The notes under the pieces were generated by a model, which did no database searches, was not told the DNA's origin, and worked only from the letters and a program-made list of their open reading frames with translations. A program made the translations under genes and the position numbers. DNA of 64,000 nucleotides from a virus. Below are positions 44,882 through 52,087 of the stretch, piece after piece; positions within the stretch are counted from its first letter, which is position 1; every line of letters starts with the position of its first letter. The stretch is taken from positions 103,374 to 167,373 of the IMG/VR virus record IMGVR_UViG_3300042922_000265; one strand, written 5' to 3'.

Positions 44882-45096
44882 CAGAACCACCGAGTGTTCA
44901 GTGGCTTCTTGACCTTGTGTTTCTTCACGTCTTCAATGCTACCACGGTAGAGAAAATTACTAGCATTCATTCCGGCGCGTTCCTCGGTCTCATTGAGCGC
45001 GTCCAGGACGTTGCAGACCAGCACTTGCTCGTTGACCGAGAGCTGCCCGATGGGCGTGTACAGACCTCCCCTGGACTCCAGAGTGAAGCTACTCAT
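44881..45096 (-). CDS. hypothetical protein, 71 aa
   Basis: MSSFTLESRGGLYTPIGQLS, helix NEQVLVCNVLDALNETEE, basic C-terminus. ATGA overlap upstream. Function unknown. Confidence 0.68.
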   Translation of the reverse strand: MSSFTLESRGGLYTPIGQLSVNEQVLVCNVLDALNETEERAGMNASNFLYRGSIEDVKKHKVKKPLNTRWF

Positions 45097-45536
45097 GCGA
45101 GCCTGGCCACCGCCTTGACCATCAAGCCCTTGGCTGAATAGCCAGGGCTCTCGATGCCGGTCACCTCGTACACCACGGTGTGGTCGATAGTCCATCGCTG
45201 CTGATCTGGTGTGCTCGCTGCTGTCTTGGTCTCGGCATCAAACATCACCAGGTCACCGACATCGACCTTCACAACCGGCTGCAAGTTCATGTTGAGTGCC
45301 ACGATGGTGCCCCGCCCGGTGATGCTGAAGACGTCATCGCCATGAAGCACCGGGATGCTGACAACCGGCTTGAGTGTGGGCACCTTGGGCGCAGGACGCA
45401 GGGTGGCGCAGTAGTCCACCAGTTGACCAATGATGGCCTCACGACCAGGGGTCACACCGTTATCGAAACTGGTGAACCGCAGAACCTCGCGGATAGCCTT
45501 GTCGTCAGCGAGATAGCGCAGCTTGGGTTCGGTCAT
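45093..45536 (-). CDS. protein with EF-Tu domain II-like barrel
   Basis: 147 residues. The helical N-terminus (KAIREVLRFTSFDNG) precedes IPVLHGDDVFSITGRGTIVA at 61-80. That segment closely resembles the opening of translation-factor domain II (EDVFSI-x-GRGTVVTGR in EF-Tu), and is followed by VKVDVGDLVMFD. There is no GTPase domain, so this is the barrel alone. It could mimic EF-Tu to bind aminoacyl-tRNA or a host factor; that is inference. Confidence 0.68.
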   Translation of the reverse strand: MTEPKLRYLADDKAIREVLRFTSFDNGVTPGREAIIGQLVDYCATLRPAPKVPTLKPVVSIPVLHGDDVFSITGRGTIVALNMNLQPVVKVDVGDLVMFDAETKTAASTPDQQRWTIDHTVVYEVTGIESPGYSAKGLMVKAVARLA

Positions 45537-45790
45537 CAGCGCCCCACAATAAACGCGATGAACGCGCCCACAGCGATCACGAGCAGGAACAGCGCCACGA
45601 CAGCGCAGCCGATGAAGGTGGGCACCAGAATCTGCCACCAGCTCCAGTACAGGACCGGGTTCCAATCGGTCTGCGGGAAGAAGTGCAGCACAACGAACAC
45701 AGCCTGGATGAGGCCCAGGACGCCAATGCCCCCGCTGCTGCTCGAACTGCTGCTGGAGGAACCCATGCGAGGGGCGGGTCGCATAGCCAT
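45536..45790 (-). CDS. two-TM membrane protein with poly-Ser N-terminus
   Basis: MAMRPAPRMG followed by nine Ser, then hydrophobic helices IGVLGLIQAVFVVLHFF and VPTFIGCAVVALFLLVIAVG. It lies between the NAMPT gene and the barrel protein, coupled by TGATG. Function unknown. Confidence 0.72.
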   Translation of the reverse strand: MAMRPAPRMGSSSSSSSSSGGIGVLGLIQAVFVVLHFFPQTDWNPVLYWSWWQILVPTFIGCAVVALFLLVIAVGAFIAFIVGR

Positions 45791-47328
45791 CAGCGATGCT
45801 CCTCGCGCTGCTTGGCCAGGTTCTCACGTACCGAGTCGAAGCTCTGGTGCACGATGAACCGGCCATCGCGCCAGATCGGCTTAAGCAGGCTCTGGGCCTC
45901 GGTCTGGTAGTCGGCCTTCTCCACCAGGTAGAGATCCTCGCCGTCACCACCCAGCACGGCCAGGCGACCGGTGGCGCTCTTCTTGGTGCCGTCGTCGGTG
46001 ACGGGGTCCTTGAACAGGTTGACGCCCTTTCCATTGACCTCGGCCCAGGTGGCCTTCATGGCCGAGCCGAAGGTGTCGCGCGTGACGTACTGGTAGGTGT
46101 AGCTACCCACACCGAACACCACGTTGCTGGCCGCAAAGCCCTGGCGCTTGAGGTTGCTCAGAATAGCCTCGGCACGGTCCAAGGTGATGCTGTCACCGTA
46201 GATGGCACCGATGTGCGAGTTCAACTCGCGGAAGCCCTTGGTGTTGGTGGTACCACCGAAGGTCTCCCACAGCAGTGGGATCACACCACGCTGCTCGGCC
46301 ACCGTACGTCCTGCCGGGTTGCCACACAGGATCTTCTCGGGGTCACCCGAGTCCGGGCGGATGACCAGCTTGCCGTCACGCGCCTCGATCTGTGCCTTGA
46401 ACACGGGCAGGATGAACTCCAGCACGTTCCACAGGTCGAAGGTGTCGCTGACCACGCTCACGATGCCGCCGGGGTACAGATCCAGGAGGCGATGAAACAG
46501 AGCTGCCTCGGCCTCACCCCGGTTGTAGCCGTCGCGGAATCCAATGCCGTCCTGCTGGCTCATGATGCCGGTGCTCATCACCGAGTGCTCGGTGGCTGCC
46601 ACGCTCATCAGGTCGTAGTCACCGCCGTAGTACTTCTCGATGTAGTCGGCAGTGAGCAGGCTGTCACTGCCCTTGAAGCTGAGCAGATGGCCTGCGCCCG
46701 AGCTGGCCGCGCTCTCCCAGCTGTTCATGCCCCGAAGGCTGAAGTCGTGCAGCTGGAAGTCGACGTGACTCAGGTTGTCCCCGGTCTCATCACCGAACTT
46801 CTCCAGCTTGACGCGGAAGGCGTGCGCCGTGGTGGCGCTGGTGCTGGGACCCCAGATGGCCGCGCTGATGGCGCTCTCCAGGTAGTTGGTCACCCAGAAG
46901 AAGTCGTCCAAGGTGTTCTCCACCGTGAAGCTGGGCACCCGGATCGGCACCAGAGTGCCCTCGGGTACCGCGCGGAACTCCACGGGCAGGAAGCCCAGGT
47001 CGTGCAGCTGGCCGATGTGTTCGGCACCGATGGCCTCGGCGGCGTCGGGACCCAGGATCTTGAGCACCCGAGCGAAGTACTTCTCGGTGACCTCATCACG
47101 ACTGGCGGCAAAGAAGGGCTCGTAGGCGTCGGTGATCTTGTGCAGGAATGCCTGCAGGCCGAAGTGCACCACGTGATCGAACCCGGCGATCCGACTCTTT
47201 CGGTTCGTGTAGTTGGTCAGCACGCGTGTGACGTCACCGGCCAGCTGGTACTGGCGACGGTGGTCCAGCTTGTAAGCGTCGGTGAGGAACAACGGCGCGA
47301 TGCACGCATTGTCGTAGGTGTCCAGCAT
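45790..47328 (-). CDS. nadV: nicotinamide phosphoribosyltransferase (NAMPT)
   Basis: 512 residues, full family length. Key segments: TDAYKLDHRRQY at 16-27, SGAGHLLSFKGSDS at 210-223, ATEHSV at 245-250 with the catalytic His, VVSDTFD at 292-298 and IRPDSGDP at 323-330 for PRPP/ribose binding. It converts nicotinamide plus PRPP to NMN. PRPP synthetase is two genes upstream and NMN adenylyltransferase is at 11645, so the route nicotinamide to NAD is complete within the phage. Confidence 0.96.
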   Translation of the reverse strand: MLDTYDNACIAPLFLTDAYKLDHRRQYQLAGDVTRVLTNYTNRKSRIAGFDHVVHFGLQAFLHKITDAYEPFFAASRDEVTEKYFARVLKILGPDAAEAIGAEHIGQLHDLGFLPVEFRAVPEGTLVPIRVPSFTVENTLDDFFWVTNYLESAISAAIWGPSTSATTAHAFRVKLEKFGDETGDNLSHVDFQLHDFSLRGMNSWESAASSGAGHLLSFKGSDSLLTADYIEKYYGGDYDLMSVAATEHSVMSTGIMSQQDGIGFRDGYNRGEAEAALFHRLLDLYPGGIVSVVSDTFDLWNVLEFILPVFKAQIEARDGKLVIRPDSGDPEKILCGNPAGRTVAEQRGVIPLLWETFGGTTNTKGFRELNSHIGAIYGDSITLDRAEAILSNLKRQGFAASNVVFGVGSYTYQYVTRDTFGSAMKATWAEVNGKGVNLFKDPVTDDGTKKSATGRLAVLGGDGEDLYLVEKADYQTEAQSLLKPIWRDGRFIVHQSFDSVRENLAKQREEHR

Positions 47329-47351
47329 GGTGTGCCTTTCGTTGTGGGTGG

Positions 47352-48590
47352 TTAGAGGTACTGCCCGACGGCCTCGGGCTCAGCGATGCCCGTGGTGACG
47401 CGATCGGATTCATTGGCCTTGAGGTCTTCCATCAGCTGGGCCAGGCTGACCGGGCCGTGGTAGTTCTTGCTGATGCCGCGCTTGAGCATCCACTGGCGCG
47501 CGAGGTTGGAATCGAACTCCTTGAACTCGACCTGAGCCAGGCAGCGCCCCGGACGGGTGACCGCCTTGTCCAGACGGTCGATCTCCTCGTTGGTGGTGAT
47601 CAGGAAGATGGTGTTGCTGCCTGCGCCCAGGATGCCGTCGGAGAAGTTGAGCAGACGGCTCATGGCCGCGCTGGCGTCACCACGCTGGCGTGCGCGCAGG
47701 AACTCACCAGCATCCTCGGCCACCACCAGACGCCATGGTGTCCTGCGCGACAAACGCCTCTCATCCATGATCTCGGCGTAGTCTTCATCCTCCGGCGAGC
47801 CGTCATCGGGCTCTTCCTCTCCCTCCGACAGTTCGTCATCCTCGATCTCCACGGTGCCGCTGGACGACCCCACATCCATGAGGTACTTGGGCAGCGAGAA
47901 GAACTTCTCGGGATCGGAGATGTAGTGGAAGCTGCACCAGTCCTTCCACTCGCGTGCGAGCGAACGCAGGGCCGTGGTCTTACCGGTGCCAGGAGGGCCA
48001 TGCCACAGCACGATCTTGCCCTGGCCGCTGGGACGCTCGTAGCTCATCATGGTGGTGAGCGCTTCACGGATGCCCTGGGTGTAGTTGTCGCTGATCTCGT
48101 CCCAGCTTTGGGCCTCGATCTTCTTGAGATTGGACTCCGGCCCTTGCGGCCCTGCAGCCCACACCCAGGTGTCCACCACGTGATCAGCGACCACCTTGTT
48201 GGGGATCTTCTTGGCGATCTTCCTGACCATCTCATGGACCTCGGCCTCATTGGGGCCGCACAACGTGATCGAGATAGACGTCTTGGTGGACCGGGTGACG
48301 AGCGCCATGACGCGGTCGTTGTCATCGGTGAACAGCCTGATCTCGTTGAGACCCTTGGTCCCGAACTCATGGCTACGCAGGAGGGTCCATGTGCGATCGT
48401 CGGGCAGATAGCTGTGCACATCCACGAGCTTGGTGTTGGACTGCTTACTGATCAGCCGGGTAAAGGGCTTGGTGCCATTGACGATGCACGCCTGAAACTC
48501 GGCATAGACCGGGACTGAACAACGTCCGTACTCGTTGTCGGGGTTGAGGTTCAGATTCACCATGTTGCTGATGGCATCAGAGGCAGTCAC
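47352..48590 (-). CDS. AAA+ ATPase between PRPP synthetase and NAMPT
   Basis: 412 residues. N-terminal 180 residues are a separate domain of unknown fold. Walker A GPPGTGKT at 198-205, Walker B-like LVVAEDAGE at 288-296, sensor 1 FLITTNEEID and arginine-finger RPGR at 346-349 place it with BCS1/Rubisco-activase-type AAA+ proteins. An acidic insert (EIEDDELSEGEEEPDDGS) precedes Walker B. The GTG start overlaps the PRPP synthetase stop. Its job may be remodelling a host NAD-related or envelope protein; unknown. Confidence 0.85.
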   Translation of the reverse strand: MTASDAISNMVNLNLNPDNEYGRCSVPVYAEFQACIVNGTKPFTRLISKQSNTKLVDVHSYLPDDRTWTLLRSHEFGTKGLNEIRLFTDDNDRVMALVTRSTKTSISITLCGPNEAEVHEMVRKIAKKIPNKVVADHVVDTWVWAAGPQGPESNLKKIEAQSWDEISDNYTQGIREALTTMMSYERPSGQGKIVLWHGPPGTGKTTALRSLAREWKDWCSFHYISDPEKFFSLPKYLMDVGSSSGTVEIEDDELSEGEEEPDDGSPEDEDYAEIMDERRLSRRTPWRLVVAEDAGEFLRARQRGDASAAMSRLLNFSDGILGAGSNTIFLITTNEEIDRLDKAVTRPGRCLAQVEFKEFDSNLARQWMLKRGISKNYHGPVSLAQLMEDLKANESDRVTTGIAEPEAVGQYL

Positions 48591-49483
48591 TTGACTCCAA
48601 ACGTTGTCTCGTAGAGAGGGATGAAGCAGGGGACGATGGCAGAAGCCACGCCTACTCGGTTGTGGCCGGGATGGCTGTCTGTGGTTCCGATCCAGCTGTA
48701 GGACTTCCTGAGCTGATCCGCGTGCCCGCTGAAGATGCCGTGGGTGACCCACAACCCGAGCTGCTCACGTGGTAGTCCGATATTATCAGCAAGTAGAGCG
48801 AAAGTTCCACCCCCATCGCAGATGTCATCTACCACCAGGTAGCGCAGCTTGGGGTCCAGGGGTGGCACCTTGAGCCCCAGAATGGCACCCGTGGCCTGGT
48901 CACGCGCCTTGTCACAGACATGCAGCGGCACGTCCAACGCCTGAGCCACAGCGCCTGCGCGGTGCACTGCACCCTTGTCCGGGCTGATGACGCCGTCGAA
49001 GGGTGCAGTGTTGGCCAGGCCCTGCAGGGCACGGAACACCAGTGGCACCACGTCTACAGAACGGATGCCAGAGATCTGGCGGGTGATGACGCTACTGTGC
49101 GGATCAATTCCCACCACATGGTGGGCACTCAGGCTGTTGATCATGCGGGCATACACCGCACTGCCCAAGGGATAGCCCTTGTCGGCTCGTGCTGCAGGCA
49201 GATAAGGAGCCCAGAGCACGAACCGGAAACCCTGGCGGTCCTGATGCCAGAAGTTCGCCCGATGCGCCAGATCGGCCCACAGAGCCACCTGGGCGTACTC
49301 ATCCATGTCAGCACCGCGCCAGTCGGCGATGAAGGTCACCTGCCCGCGATTGGAGGGGATCTCCGGCAGGTTACGCAGGTGCCACTCACCACCGGGGAAC
49401 CGGAATGCCTCTGGCTTACCGGTCAACACCCCCAGGTTGAGAATGCCATCGACTTGGGTGTGAACACGAAAGTGAATGGTCAT
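48587..49483 (-). CDS. prs: ribose-phosphate pyrophosphokinase (PRPP synthetase)
   Basis: 298 residues of the Prs type: VVGIDPHSS at 123-131, VISPDKGAVHRA at 165-176, and the PRPP-binding loop VVDDICDGGGTF at 217-228. It makes PRPP from ribose-5-phosphate and ATP, the co-substrate for NAMPT. Start overlaps the stop of the potassium channel gene (ATGA), so channel, Prs and AAA+ are translationally linked. Confidence 0.93.
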   Translation of the reverse strand: MTIHFRVHTQVDGILNLGVLTGKPEAFRFPGGEWHLRNLPEIPSNRGQVTFIADWRGADMDEYAQVALWADLAHRANFWHQDRQGFRFVLWAPYLPAARADKGYPLGSAVYARMINSLSAHHVVGIDPHSSVITRQISGIRSVDVVPLVFRALQGLANTAPFDGVISPDKGAVHRAGAVAQALDVPLHVCDKARDQATGAILGLKVPPLDPKLRYLVVDDICDGGGTFALLADNIGLPREQLGLWVTHGIFSGHADQLRKSYSWIGTTDSHPGHNRVGVASAIVPCFIPLYETTFGVK

Positions 49484-49836
49484 GCGCCGAGCTTCTCCTT
49501 GATCGCAGTGACGTCGGACTTGAGCTTCTCCTGCTCGCCGTCAGTCCACGCATCGTTGTTCACGATCATGTAGGCGGCGATGCGGGCGGTGAGGATAGGC
49601 GTGATCACCCAGAGAGCGACGGTCAGGTAAATCACCGTGACGATGCGACCGGCCCTGGTCTTGGGTGTGATGTCGCCGTACCCCGTCGAGCTGCCACTGA
49701 CGATGGACCAGTAGAACGACTCCAAAGGGCCGGTGCCCTCGAACACCGAGTAGGCCACAGCAGCAATGACCGTGGTGGCGATTGCCAGACCAGCCACGCG
49801 AGGAATGGTGCTGGTCAGAGAATGAATTTTGCTCAC
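49480..49836 (-). CDS. 2TM potassium channel pore protein
   Basis: 118 residues: TM1 about 14-32, pore helix SFYWSIVSGSS, selectivity filter TGYGD at 51-55 followed by ITPKTRAGRI, TM2 about 64-88, then a charged C-terminal helix. This is the minimal KcsA/Kcv-type architecture, which would form tetramers in the host membrane and conduct K+. The GTG start is after GAAAGGGCTCACTTC. It directly precedes PRPP synthetase. A role in changing membrane potential or host turgor is inference. Confidence 0.92.
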   Translation of the reverse strand: MSKIHSLTSTIPRVAGLAIATTVIAAVAYSVFEGTGPLESFYWSIVSGSSTGYGDITPKTRAGRIVTVIYLTVALWVITPILTARIAAYMIVNNDAWTDGEQEKLKSDVTAIKEKLGA

Positions 49837-49928
49837 GAAGTGAGCCCTTTCGTTATGCGTGGATAGGAGAAGGACGTGGTGGGTGGAGCACCGGGGTGCA
49901 ATTCCATTCCACCCACCACGTCGGTACC

Positions 49929-50369
49929 TCAGTAGCTCCCGGAAGAGCCGGAATCGAACGACGAGCTGGACCCCGAGTCGTACGACGAAGAGCTGCTGGA
50001 GCCGTAGTCCGAGCTGGACGACGAGCTGGAGCTGCTGCCGGAGTCGTATCCCCCGCTGGAGTAACCGGAGGACCCATAGTCCGAGGAATCCGAAGAGCCC
50101 TGGGTGGAGTACGTGCTGTCGACGTCAGCGCCCTTGGTGCTGTAAGAGTCGTCGTGGGTCGTGTGATGCGGTTGATCATCGGAATGATCCGACCGCGCCG
50201 GGACGTCACGCTCGATGGCACCGAAGCCGGTACCGCTGTACCCCACTCCGTACAAGCCCACCGGACTGGACGGGAGGGGATGGTCGATCGGCGGGCTGTA
50301 CGAGGCAACACGCCGACGATCAGCGGCCACCTTCGCTTGGCGCTCCTTGCGCCGTTGCAGCCACCCCAT
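49929..50369 (-). CDS. Ser/Gly/Tyr/Asp low-complexity protein
   Basis: 146 residues. The basic N-terminus MGWLQRRKERQAKVAADRRR is followed by a disordered second half made of SSSDYGSS, SGGYDSGS and similar repeats. TGATG overlap with the lipoprotein gene. Such sequences can phase-separate or act as extended linkers. Function unknown. The 92 nt downstream hold no gene. Confidence 0.72.
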   Translation of the reverse strand: MGWLQRRKERQAKVAADRRRVASYSPPIDHPLPSSPVGLYGVGYSGTGFGAIERDVPARSDHSDDQPHHTTHDDSYSTKGADVDSTYSTQGSSDSSDYGSSGYSSGGYDSGSSSSSSSSSDYGSSSSSSYDSGSSSSFDSGSSGSY

Positions 50370-50473
50370 CAGTCGTCGTATTCGTACTGGGGCTGGGCCG
50401 CACAGGCCACGCCCGCCACTCCGGTGATGCCCAGGCCAATGGCCAGCACCACCGCTGCGATCTTGCTGTTCAC
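50369..50473 (-). CDS. 34-residue lipoprotein-like peptide
   Basis: GTG start MNSKIAAVVLAIGLGITGVA followed by GVACAAQPQYEYDD: a signal peptide with possible lipobox GVAC and only about 12 mature residues. Coupled to the low-complexity gene downstream. Confidence 0.6.
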   Translation of the reverse strand: MNSKIAAVVLAIGLGITGVAGVACAAQPQYEYDD

Positions 50474-50499
50474 GTTTCTACTTCCTTTCGTTGTTGTTG

Positions 50500-51042
50500 T
50501 TACTGAGCGGCATTGATCAACGCAGCAGCCTTGGCCGCAGCGTCATGGTCCCACCCCGGAACGATCTCGATCTCCGGGATGCCCATCTCTTCCCACAACG
50601 TGATGATTGCCGGGTTGTCATCGACAGCCCCCACCACGTCGAAGCTCTGGCTGATCTCGGCGAAGATTTCACGCTTGACCTCGACGTCCTTGCGGTGGTC
50701 GCCGTCGGTGCGCATGTAGATGTGCGGTTCCCAGTCGAAGAACTCACGGCACGTGCGCTCCAAGAATCGGGTGGTCACACCCTCCCACTTGCGCATGCGC
50801 GCGGTCACGATCAAGACCCGGTAGCCCTGGTTGTTGGCCCTCACACAGAAGTCGATGGCCTGCTGGTTGGCCGGGACGAACTCACTGGCCGCATGGAAGG
50901 CGTCGAAGTTCTTGATAACCTTCACCCCACCGCTGGCCTTCGGCTTGGTCACCGATCCATCGACGTGGAATCGCACCGAGCTGACGTTGGCCAACGTGCC
51001 ATCCATATCAGCCAATACAGCTTTCGGCTTGAACTTTGTCAT
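50500..51042 (-). CDS. HAD-superfamily phosphatase (polynucleotide 3'-phosphatase-like)
   Basis: 180 residues. DMDGT at 12-16 in VLADMDGTLANV is HAD motif I; VLIVTARMRKW is motif II; KREIF and VVGAVDDNPA supply motifs III and IV. The layout resembles the phosphatase half of T4-type polynucleotide kinase, which removes 3' phosphates from RNA or DNA; the kinase half is absent. Together with the RlaP-type enzyme it hints at RNA-end processing. Predicted leaderless. Confidence 0.82.
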   Translation of the reverse strand: MTKFKPKAVLADMDGTLANVSSVRFHVDGSVTKPKASGGVKVIKNFDAFHAASEFVPANQQAIDFCVRANNQGYRVLIVTARMRKWEGVTTRFLERTCREFFDWEPHIYMRTDGDHRKDVEVKREIFAEISQSFDVVGAVDDNPAIITLWEEMGIPEIEIVPGWDHDAAAKAAALINAAQ

Positions 51043-51048
51043 ACAGTT

Positions 51049-51077
51049 ACTATAACTCCTCTATAGGGTTTTGTCTA
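51049..51077 (-). promoter_or_regulatory. leaderless promoter of the HAD gene
   Basis: TAGACA, 17-bp spacer AAACCCTATAGAGGAGT, TATAGT, AACTGT, ATG at 51042. It lies in the last codons of the upstream gene. Confidence 0.78.
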
Positions 51078-51317
51078 TTCGACTTCTACCGTGATCACGT
51101 ACTTGAAGATGCGCGCAATGCGACCCTCCTTGGCCAGCCGCTTCTTGTACGTGCGTGCAGTGGTGAGGTCGGTGTAGATCCGCTTTTTGTCGTTGTAGGG
51201 GGACTTCGCGAACTCCCCTGTACGCGGATTCTGAGCGTAAGCGCCGACCATCCTGCCCTGTAGCTCGCCGTCGACCTCCTCGAACACGCGATAGAGGTAC
51301 ATCGCTTCCTCGCTCAT
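51075..51317 (-). CDS. hypothetical protein, 80 aa
   Basis: MSEEAMYLYRVFEEVDGELQ, then a basic segment DLTTARTYKKRLAKEGRIAR and strand FKYVITVEVE. Overlaps the phosphoesterase stop (ATGA). Function unknown. Confidence 0.7.
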   Translation of the reverse strand: MSEEAMYLYRVFEEVDGELQGRMVGAYAQNPRTGEFAKSPYNDKKRIYTDLTTARTYKKRLAKEGRIARIFKYVITVEVE

Positions 51318-52087
51318 GCGCCGAGGTCCGAGGGCTCCAGCAGCATGACGTTGTCGCGGAAGGTGCCGCCGTCCATGTCCAGGCCACGGTAGATAGTGTT
51401 CTCACCGTTCAGCACGCTGTGGATGTAGTAGGGGACGTGATAATGCCCATGGATGAACACCGCAGGCTTGTGCTTGTCCACGATCTTGCGCAGCTGCTTG
51501 CGGTGCGCATTGGCCCGCGCCAACATGTCCGGGGGCCAATGCTCTGCCCCACCACGTGGCTTGGAATCCGGGCCGATGCCAGGGATGTCCACACCCGTAG
51601 GGCAGTCGTGAGCGAAGATCACGTCCACACCGTGAGGCTGGTGGCAGCACCAGTTGACGTCCTCGTCGGTCAGCTCCTCTTCCTTCCACACGCTCTTGCC
51701 CTCTTTGCGCATGAAACGATCGATGCTGAACGCACCACCGACGGCCATGAACTTCTTACCCCACCACTCCCACCGGTAGCCGATGGGCAAAAACACGGTG
51801 TTGCGAATCAGCGAGGGGTGTTTGCCACGGCCCTTCTCGGGGAGATCTGGCCACGCCTCATGGTTGCCGGGAAGCCAGGCGAACCACATACCGGTCTCCT
51901 TGATGGCCTGCTCGACCACATCCAGATAGTGGTCGCGCCTACCCTCGGTCCAGTATCCGAAATCACCGACCTGCACCATGGCGTCAGCACCCAGATCATG
52001 AGCGCGGTAAATGGCCATTGCGGCGTGACTGCCATTGCCATGCCAATCACCGGCCACAGCGAGCTTGGTCGGTTCCTTCAAGATCAC
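51314..52087 (-). CDS. calcineurin-like metallophosphoesterase
   Basis: 257 residues with the family's metal motifs: GDWHGN near residue 13, GDFGYW, GNHE, the later HDCPTG and HGHYH. The GTG at 52087 overlaps the stop of the ClpC-like gene (GTGA) and is preferred to an ATG seven codons earlier. Substrates of this family include nucleotides, nucleic acids and phosphoproteins; none can be assigned. Confidence 0.9.
   Translation of the reverse strand: MILKEPTKLAVAGDWHGNGSHAAMAIYRAHDLGADAMVQVGDFGYWTEGRRDHYLDVVEQAIKETGMWFAWLPGNHEAWPDLPEKGRGKHPSLIRNTVFLPIGYRWEWWGKKFMAVGGAFSIDRFMRKEGKSVWKEEELTDEDVNWCCHQPHGVDVIFAHDCPTGVDIPGIGPDSKPRGGAEHWPPDMLARANAHRKQLRKIVDKHKPAVFIHGHYHVPYYIHSVLNGENTIYRGLDMDGGTFRDNVMLLEPSDLGA

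Noticed and set aside
45796-47355. 519-codon open frame on the plus strand antisense to NAMPT
   Set aside because: Its protein is Val/Gly/His-rich without motifs, and the minus frame is a full-length NAMPT with all active-site residues. It is a by-product of GC-rich codon bias; the same applies to plus frames over 8147-9490, 11339-12907, 47457-48518, 53686-54996 and 56376-57773.
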